A stretch of DNA of 64,000 bases from Basidiobolus meristosporus CBS 931.73 (taxonomy: Eukaryota; Basidiobolomycota; Basidiobolomycetes; Basidiobolales; Basidiobolaceae): assembly GCA_002104905.1 (NCBI GenBank), contig MCFE01000139.1, positions 62,001 to 126,000 on the forward strand. Direction: 5' to 3'. A program made the position numbers and the translations under genes. Numbering within the stretch: position 1 is the stretch's first letter; every line of letters starts with the position of its first letter. The notes below the pieces were generated by a model that did not search any database, had not been told where the DNA came from, and worked only from the letters and a program-made list of their open reading frames with translations. This document shows positions 58,055-64,000 of this stretch, piece by piece.

Positions 58055-58060
58055 TTTATT
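58055..58060 (-). terminator. Polyadenylation signal of glycogen phosphorylase
   Basis: AATAAA on the minus strand, about 117 bases downstream of the stop codon at 58177, in an AT-rich stretch. It lies 13 bases beyond the end of the convergent relic frame. Confidence 0.6.
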
Positions 58061-58176
58061 TATATAGAAACATCAAAAAAATACAGGAATGCGTGGGGAG
58101 CATAGCGGCACCCACACACGATAGTTAAATACCAACTTCACTTCAGTGTAGACTTCCCTTCGGCCTTGGGATGGGA

Positions 58177-60765
58177 TTAGGGTAGACGGCAGGGCTTGAT
58201 GTTCCAGATGGAGTCGGCATATTCCTTGATGGCACGGTCCGAGGAGAACTTCGCCATTCCTGCTGTGCACATAATTGACATCTTGGCCCAGCTCTCCTTG
58301 TTCTTGTAGGCGACATCAACCCTGGCCTGAGCTTCCAAGTACGTGCGGAAGTCCACCGAGACGAGGTAGACATCTCCGCCGTTCTGAAGAGTGTACAGCA
58401 GGGGGGCGAAGATGTTGGGGTCCCCGAAGACGCCGGAATAGATGATGTCCAGGACATTCTGGAGTTTAGGATCCATGGGCAGCTTGCGATATCTGATGGC
58501 GTGTCGGAGGTCATCCACCTCGTGAGCAAGAACCCCAAAAGTGAAGATGTTCTCGTCGCCGATCTCCTCATTGATCTCGATGTTGGCGCCATCGACGGTG
58601 CCGAGGATGATACCTCCGTTCAACACGAATTTCATGTTGGAGGTACCGGAAGCTTCAGTACCTGCAGTGGAGATATGCTGGGAGATGTCACTGGCAGGGA
58701 TGATGACTTCAGCAATGGAGACGTTGTAATCAGGAATAAAGACCACCTTCAACAAGTCGCCGATCTCCTTGTCGGCATTGACCACATCCGCAACACTATT
58801 GATGAGCTTGATGACCAGCTTGGCCACATAGTATCCAGGGGCAGCCTTTCCGCCAAAGATGACCACTCGGGAGACTTGCTTCTCTCTCTCGGCCTTGCTC
58901 ATGGCTTTAAGAGAGGAGTAGCGGTAGATCACACTGAGGATGTTCATGTACTGACGTTTGTACTCGTGGATACGCTTAACCTGGACATCGAACATCGCCT
59001 CCGGGTTCACCTTCACACCACAGCGCTCCTCAATATGTTTGGCCAATCTCTCCTTGTTCTTCTTCTTGACATCCATCCATTCCTTCTGGAACGCTTTGTC
59101 GCTGGCGAACTTCTTCAGCTTGGCAAGTTCGGTGAGTTTAGTGGTCCATTGATCACTGCCAAGCTTTTTGGTGATGAGGTCGCTGAGAAGGGGGTTACAT
59201 TGATGCAACCATCTTCTCGGGGTGACCCCGTTGGTCTTGTTCTCGAAACGCTTGGGCCCGTAGAAGTCGACAAAGTCCTTGAAGATGGTCTTTTGAATCA
59301 AGTCCGAGTGGAGCGCCGCCACTCCGTTTACCCGGTGGGAACCGACGATGGCGAGATGGGCCATGCGGACGTTCTGCGGCTGGGATTCCTCAATGATGGA
59401 GATGCGGTTTAGGAGGTCTCGGTCGCCTGGCTTTGTTTTCTCAACCTTCTGCAGGAAGAACAAATTAAGGTCGTAGATGATCATCATGTGTCTGGGTAGC
59501 ACGTGCTCCAACATGGGTACCGACCATTTCTCCATGGCTTCAGGAAGAATGGTATGGTTGGTGAAGGCGAAGGTACGGGTTACGATGTCCCAGGCCTCAT
59601 CCCACTCCAGACCTTCCTCATCGATGAGGACACGTTGCAACTCCGGAATCCCGAGCGTTGGGTGAGTGTCGTTAAGCTGGATGGCCACCTGCTCAGGGAA
59701 TTCCTTCCAGGGGCGCTTGGTCTTCTTGAAACGACGGATGATGTCGTAGAGAGTGGCACACACGAAGAAGTACTCCTGCTTGAGACGCAGCTCCTTTCCA
59801 ACCATGTGGTTATCGTTGGGATACAACACCGAGGTGATATTCTCGGCGGATTTCTGCTCACCAACGGATTTATCGTAGTTGCCCTCATTGAAACTCTCGA
59901 GATCGAAGCTCTTCTTGGGCTTGCTGCTCCACAGACGGATGTTGATGCAATTCTTGGTATCGTATCCGGGGATAGGGATGTCGTAGGCGACAGCCTGAAC
60001 GATTTGTCCACCCTCCCAGGTGTACTTCGTGTTCCCTTTGCTGTCGTAGTTCTTATCAACATACCCGTAGAACCGGACCTCCACCGAAATGTCTAGGCGA
60101 GGAAGCTCCCAGGGGTTTCCATAGTTGAGCCAGTAATCTGGAACCTCGGTTTGGAATCCGTCGACGATCTTCTGTTGGAACATGCCGTAGTTATACCGGA
60201 TTCCGTATCCCCAGGCTGGGTAATCCAGAGTAGCTAAGGAGTCCATGTAGCAGGCGGCTAGACGCCCGAGACCACCGTTTCCGAGGGCCGCGTCTTTCTC
60301 CTCCTCGATGAGATCTTCCATGGTGAAGCCGAGCTGCTTAACACCTTTATTGTAGTTTTCCTTCAAGCCAAGTGCCAACAGGGCGTTGTCCAGGGAACGA
60401 CCGATCAGGAATTCCATAGAGAGGTAGTACACCCGCTTGGGATCGTTGGCAGTATGGTATTCTTGAGTCTCGTTCCAACGTTTGATTAATCGATCGCGGA
60501 CCGAGTGCGCAGTGGCAAGATACCCGGCAAAATCGTCCACATTGAATGGGGTTCTGGCCAAGGTGGTGGCCATATGACGAGCGATGGAGGTTTGGATGGA
60601 GGTGACATCTGGCTCATCAAGCTCGATCAGTTTCTGCCATAGCTTGGTCTCCTCTTCAGTGAACTTCTTTCTGGTATCTTGGTCCTTCGATTGGATCGTA
60701 GGAAGAGGAAGAACTGTCGAGCTTCTTCTTCTGGGTCTGGGTCTTTCGGGAGCACTGGTGTTCAT
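58177..60765 (-). CDS. Glycogen phosphorylase
   Basis: This enzyme releases glucose-1-phosphate from glycogen in the cytosol, using pyridoxal phosphate. The frame is 862 codons with no intron, close to the usual family length. The conserved segments are present: [11 protein letters not shown] (about 113-123), [13 protein letters not shown] (160-172), [29 protein letters not shown] and RIHEYKRQ. The cofactor site GTSNMKF has its lysine at residue 712, followed by GTVDGAN. The N-terminus has RRRSS (12-16), which fits a cAMP-dependent kinase site; yeast and animal phosphorylases are controlled by phosphorylation near the N-terminus. The start at 60765 has A at -3 and a pyrimidine-rich leader, with a TATA box upstream. 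It appears intact. Confidence 0.97.
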   Translation of the reverse strand: MNTSAPERPRPRRRSSTVLPLPTIQSKDQDTRKKFTEEETKLWQKLIELDEPDVTSIQTSIARHMATTLARTPFNVDDFAGYLATAHSVRDRLIKRWNETQEYHTANDPKRVYYLSMEFLIGRSLDNALLALGLKENYNKGVKQLGFTMEDLIEEEKDAALGNGGLGRLAACYMDSLATLDYPAWGYGIRYNYGMFQQKIVDGFQTEVPDYWLNYGNPWELPRLDISVEVRFYGYVDKNYDSKGNTKYTWEGGQIVQAVAYDIPIPGYDTKNCINIRLWSSKPKKSFDLESFNEGNYDKSVGEQKSAENITSVLYPNDNHMVGKELRLKQEYFFVCATLYDIIRRFKKTKRPWKEFPEQVAIQLNDTHPTLGIPELQRVLIDEEGLEWDEAWDIVTRTFAFTNHTILPEAMEKWSVPMLEHVLPRHMMIIYDLNLFFLQKVEKTKPGDRDLLNRISIIEESQPQNVRMAHLAIVGSHRVNGVAALHSDLIQKTIFKDFVDFYGPKRFENKTNGVTPRRWLHQCNPLLSDLITKKLGSDQWTTKLTELAKLKKFASDKAFQKEWMDVKKKNKERLAKHIEERCGVKVNPEAMFDVQVKRIHEYKRQYMNILSVIYRYSSLKAMSKAEREKQVSRVVIFGGKAAPGYYVAKLVIKLINSVADVVNADKEIGDLLKVVFIPDYNVSIAEVIIPASDISQHISTAGTEASGTSNMKFVLNGGIILGTVDGANIEINEEIGDENIFTFGVLAHEVDDLRHAIRYRKLPMDPKLQNVLDIIYSGVFGDPNIFAPLLYTLQNGGDVYLVSVDFRTYLEAQARVDVAYKNKESWAKMSIMCTAGMAKFSSDRAIKEYADSIWNIKPCRLP

Positions 60766-60840
60766 GTTGAACGAGGCGGTGGTTGGGTAGGGGAGGGAGA
60801 TGGAAAAGATCTGAGCTCTAACTGGAGGGGAGCGGCCAGC

Positions 60841-60847
60841 TTTTATA
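60841..60847 (-). promoter_or_regulatory. TATA box of glycogen phosphorylase
   Basis: TATAAAA on the minus strand about 76-82 bases upstream of the start codon. It is followed by a CT-rich leader (60775-60830), as is common at fungal transcription starts. Confidence 0.55.
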
Positions 60848-60918
60848 AAGCAAGTACATACGTCAACATCAAGCTAGCTGAACCATCTGGGATGCGTAAC
60901 CCTGTGCTAATCAAGTAA

Positions 60919-62937
60919 TGGATCCTGTAAAATATTCACGTTCTACTGCGAAATTTACCATGATGTCCAAAAGAATGCTACCGTCGATAGAATCCAGTAT
61001 ATTTATCGATACCGGATGTACCCACTCATCAACAATACCCAGATTTCAGTATTGCCTCCCTTCATAGACCAGGATTCCAGAGCCCCGACAACCTCTGACC
61101 GAATTAAATGATGGAGAAATACTGTTACGTAACCACCTTTGACTGAGATGCGTCCGTCCATACTTCCTGGAGGTTGGCCGTGGAGGTTCCTTTTAAAGGA
61201 CCAATTAGGTCGGAGATGGGTTGTGAGGCAGCAGTGCACAATCCGCGGCCATTTCTCGTCTGGCTTCGCATGTGAGGTTAGGACCGAGGGTATCCTGGGG
61301 TGGGGCTTTGATCGTTGCTGGCAGCGCTTGATATGCTGTGAGACCACATCTCGCCACGGGACAAGTGCGCAAGGGCGAGTTGGGGCTATCGATGGTAGAC
61401 ACACACTGGTTGGTAGGATCGGAGTCATCGATGATCAGATATTGAACTTACCAGTCCAGTCATACAGAGGATGAAGAATAAGTAAGACACCTTCATCCAG
61501 TGGGTAGATGCCGCACCTAGCCGATGAAAGTGCGTACAAATTGAAAATCCCAGAACCCATCAGGCTTCGAGTGGCTGAAATGAGTGATCGGATGACAAGC
61601 CCCAGTACCTACTACAAGGCTGCCTGGTGGGCACACCGCTCTTGACTTTCCTTCGACGATTGCTTTGCGAGTTTCGACACGACAAGTCAAGGGAGAGTGT
61701 TACTTGAGGTTAGATGATGGAGGATAGGATACAGAACCGCCGTTGATCTGAATCTCGATTCCGCCAATCACTGATCAAGCCTGGCCATACTGGAATCACT
61801 ACGCTATTTGGCTCCATACCAACTTGATCTCGGATTTGACGCATTGCAGATGATTACACACACCGTCCAAATCCTCTTCCATAAATATGGCATTGATGGG
61901 AGCTACATCCCCACAGGGTCAGACTGATTCACTTGGATTTGATAAGAGGTTGGTACACGGCATTCTGTGGACGAGTAGATCTGGGGCTATGCCAGATGCT
62001 ACTCTCTAAGCCACGACTCTGAGTGTTCCCTTCCAACGCAGTGAAACCATAATAGGGACTTCGTTACTGTTGATTCCTCGCGCTTCGTGCCACCACTAAT
62101 AGGCAAATTGACTCTTATCTGATAAGGGCATTGTTGAGGGGAGGTATGTTGTGAGTGTCAGTGGGAATGGGAATGTGAATGTGAATGTGGACAAACCTTG
62201 ACTGTTACCCAAATCAGTGTCCAGTGTATTGCTCTGATTTATTCGGCATGTTCAATCAAACTGTTGACCAAACTCGACGCTGGATTTGGCAACGTTGACG
62301 TCACTTTCGAGACATTAGATTAACTCCATGGTGACTCCAACATACCACCTGTCTGCTGTGAGCAACAGAGGACTCTTCATATAAGGTTCCAGAGCCGAAG
62401 CCTTCGTGTGTGTGCATTACCCCGTGAGTATTGAGTTGTTAAGCGAGGGAGAGATCTACAAGCCATGCGCCAAAGACCGACGGGGCCTTCCGCATGCTGC
62501 GAACCATGCTGGAGATATCCCTGCTATGTGTGAATGGAAGGGCCGATGAAGATAATGATGATCTTTAGCTATTGGCACGCAAGATCAGTTGCGATATAAC
62601 CCCGATCAAGCCATAGCATGCCTCTTCGGGGAGAGTTGGCTTAAATGCCGACGATTCTACTCGAATGGCATGGGTCAGAGCTTCGAAGAAAACATGGAGA
62701 CAGCAGCGTATTATTTGTTGGTACTTTAGCCACCCTGATACAAGCGACACTTGGATTCATCACCCTTAGGTGACATGATATTACTGTTCATATCACCGGG
62801 TTTCAACTGATCACTACATAGGCAAACTCCCTCCCCAGCATTACGACTAATACAATGGGTTTATTCGGGTGTGAATCATTTGCTAGACTGCCATTACAAA
62901 AGCAAATCGCTGGAAGCCGAAAAGAACTGGTGGTTCT
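60919..62937. other. Intergenic region, no gene recognised
   Basis: About 2 kb between glycogen phosphorylase and the methyltransferase gene. CpG content is normal, and no match to the transposon families to the left was seen. Overlapping open frames on both strands (61003-61474) have no recognisable motif. I found no tRNA-like sequence. Confidence 0.5.
62161..62192 (+). repeat. Short GAATGT/GGAATG hexamer repeat
   Basis: About five imperfect units (GGGAATGGGAATGTGAATGT and onward). A small microsatellite in the intergenic region. Confidence 0.7.
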
Positions 62938-63999
62938 TCACGACGTGTGGGTATTTGTACACTGGAACACAAGACATCTGTTGATATCGTGATGATCCTT
63001 ATGGAACTTGATAAAGTCCCAATCATTAAACACATCCTTTACTTGGTCAGCTGTGCCGCTCCCGGCTTCCAAGACGAGGTAGCCATTTGCCGAAATGATC
63101 TTTTCTCTGACTGAGGCATGTAACATTTGATACGACGTTAAGCTGGTCTCACCACAAAACAGTGCCTCATGGGGCTCGAACTCCGAAACCCCAAAATCCA
63201 GCTTTCTGGCTTTGTCCTCCGGTATGTACGGGGGATTGCATAGTACAATATCGAAGCTCTGCTTCAGCTCTTCGATCTCGTCCAACTTCGAGAAGTCTCC
63301 GGTCACAAAGTTCACTCGGTCGACCATATCAAGCGATTCGGCATTTTTCTTGGCAACCTCGAGCGCCTCTGGGCTGATGTCAACTCCGCACCCGGTGGAA
63401 TCAGCAATCTTCTTCATGCACGACAGCAGAATGCATCCTGAGCCAGTCCCAAGATCAAGAATCTTGATTGGAGTCTCTCTATCCTTCATTGACTCGGCTA
63501 TCTCCACTGCCGCAGCCACCAAGGCCTCGGTGCTTTGACGAGGAATTAGCGTTGCGGGTGTAACATGGAATCGTAGGCCACAGAATTCCTATTTGAGGCG
63601 CTTGCAAGTTAGCAAGGACCGGTGTAGGAGGAGAGGAGGAAGATGTTACCTTGTAGCCAAGCAGATAGGCCACTGGCATCTCCGTTCCAGGATCATACTC
63701 TACTACATCAACATTGTTTTTCTGCAGCTCCTCTATATACTGAAGCTTTCGCTTTTCGAAGAAGCGAACCTCTCGTTGACGCAAAGCCTAGATATCAGGG
63801 ATTAGCAAGGTCGGTCGTTTCCTCCACCGCGAATACACGGGCTCTCCCACTTTACCTCGAATTTGTTGGGCTCTTCTCTGAAAAACCGCATCGGCTCCCC
63901 GGATACTGGGTGCGGGAACTCCAGCGCAAGTAGGGATAGAAACATCCCCTTATCTCTAGAGGTTTTTAGCTGCTTCGTGTATGAATTATTGCCAACCAC
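62938..63999 (-). CDS. HemK/PrmC-type methyltransferase with a pseudouridine-synthase-like N-terminal tail (partial)
   Basis: Three exons are visible: 63999-63856 (entering from outside the window), 63787-63650 and 63588-62938. The introns are 63855-63788 (GTAAAG...TCTAG, branch GCTAATC) and 63649-63589 (GTAACA...AATAG, branch TTGCTAACT). Both are in phase 0. Exons 2-3 encode PVAYLLGYK, LIPRQSTEALV, the SAM-binding LDLGTGSGCILL and the catalytic NPPY. This matches the family that methylates the glutamine of peptide release factors. Exon 1 encodes LALEFPHPVSGEPMRF, like the end of RluA-type pseudouridine synthases, and no ATG offers a separate start for the methyltransferase. The classic PrmC N-terminal helical domain is missing. 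A fusion is my inference; the rest of the gene lies to the right. Confidence 0.85.
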
Positions 64000-64000
64000 A

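Noticed and set aside
58501-59412. A 303-codon open frame on the plus strand opposite glycogen phosphorylase
   Set aside because: It lies entirely antisense to a well-supported gene with biased codon use and has no recognisable motif; such shadows are expected.
59503-60096. A 197-codon plus-strand open frame in the same gene
   Set aside because: Antisense shadow of the phosphorylase coding sequence.
60788-60830. AGGGG motifs near the phosphorylase start as stress-response elements
   Set aside because: They lie downstream of the TATA box in the CT-rich leader and are expected by composition.
61003-61474. Overlapping open frames on both strands in the intergenic region
   Set aside because: They overlap each other antisense, have no motif, no clear start context or splice sites, and atypical composition for a fungal protein.

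Overview
The window looks like fungal nuclear DNA: about 57 kb of nested, decayed transposable elements followed by about 6.5 kb of ordinary host genes. The fungal call rests on two short introns (68 and 61 nt, GT...AG, with a CTAAY-like branch site close to the acceptor), a fungal-type glycogen phosphorylase, and the mix of Ty3, Ty1/copia, Tnp2 (CACTA-like) and DDE_4-like transposons. I cannot fix the phylum. By eye the repeat block is nearly free of CpG, while the right-hand gene block (about 57.5 kb onward) is CpG-rich.

Layout: 0-2.4 kb holds a CpG-rich copy (copy A) of a two-gene DDE transposon. A long-terminal-repeat family (LTR-A, about 1.07 kb, never seen with an internal region) fills 2.4-6.1 kb and recurs at 12.8-13.7 and 53.3-53.8 kb. 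Broken Tnp2 transposons lie at 4.1-12.8, 26.9-27.5, 38.8-39.9, 41.6-43.8, 44.2-46.1, 48.7-50.4 and 53.8-57.5 kb. A second, CpG-depleted copy of the two-gene DDE transposon (copy B) spans 18.28-26.58 kb. It interrupts a copia LTR and is itself interrupted by the best-preserved Ty3 element (21.65-26.54 kb, LTRs differing at 4 positions). A copia element (29.79-34.12 kb, minus strand) sits inside an older plus-strand copia. A chromodomain Ty3 relic (43.8-48.7 kb) carries a CACTA-like insertion. Further copia and Ty3 debris fills 35-41 and 50-53 kb.

Host genes: an apparently intact, intronless glycogen phosphorylase (58177-60765, minus) and, at the right edge, the 3' part of a minus-strand gene. 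Its exons join a tail resembling an RluA-type pseudouridine synthase to a HemK/PrmC-type methyltransferase. A decayed coding relic of unknown family lies between the last transposon and glycogen phosphorylase.

The most interesting items are: (1) the two-gene DDE transposon (divergent transposase and NLS-tailed ORF1, 5-bp TA-rich target duplications) with two 0.73-kb foldback derivatives that share its ends; (2) direct copy-to-copy evidence that repeats here mutate at CpG on either strand, including one codon that became TGA in one copy and CAA in the other; (3) the possible RluA-PrmC fusion. No transposon gene in the window looks intact. All comparisons were made by reading, without alignment software, so boundaries are good to a few bases where a duplication is quoted and to tens of bases elsewhere.
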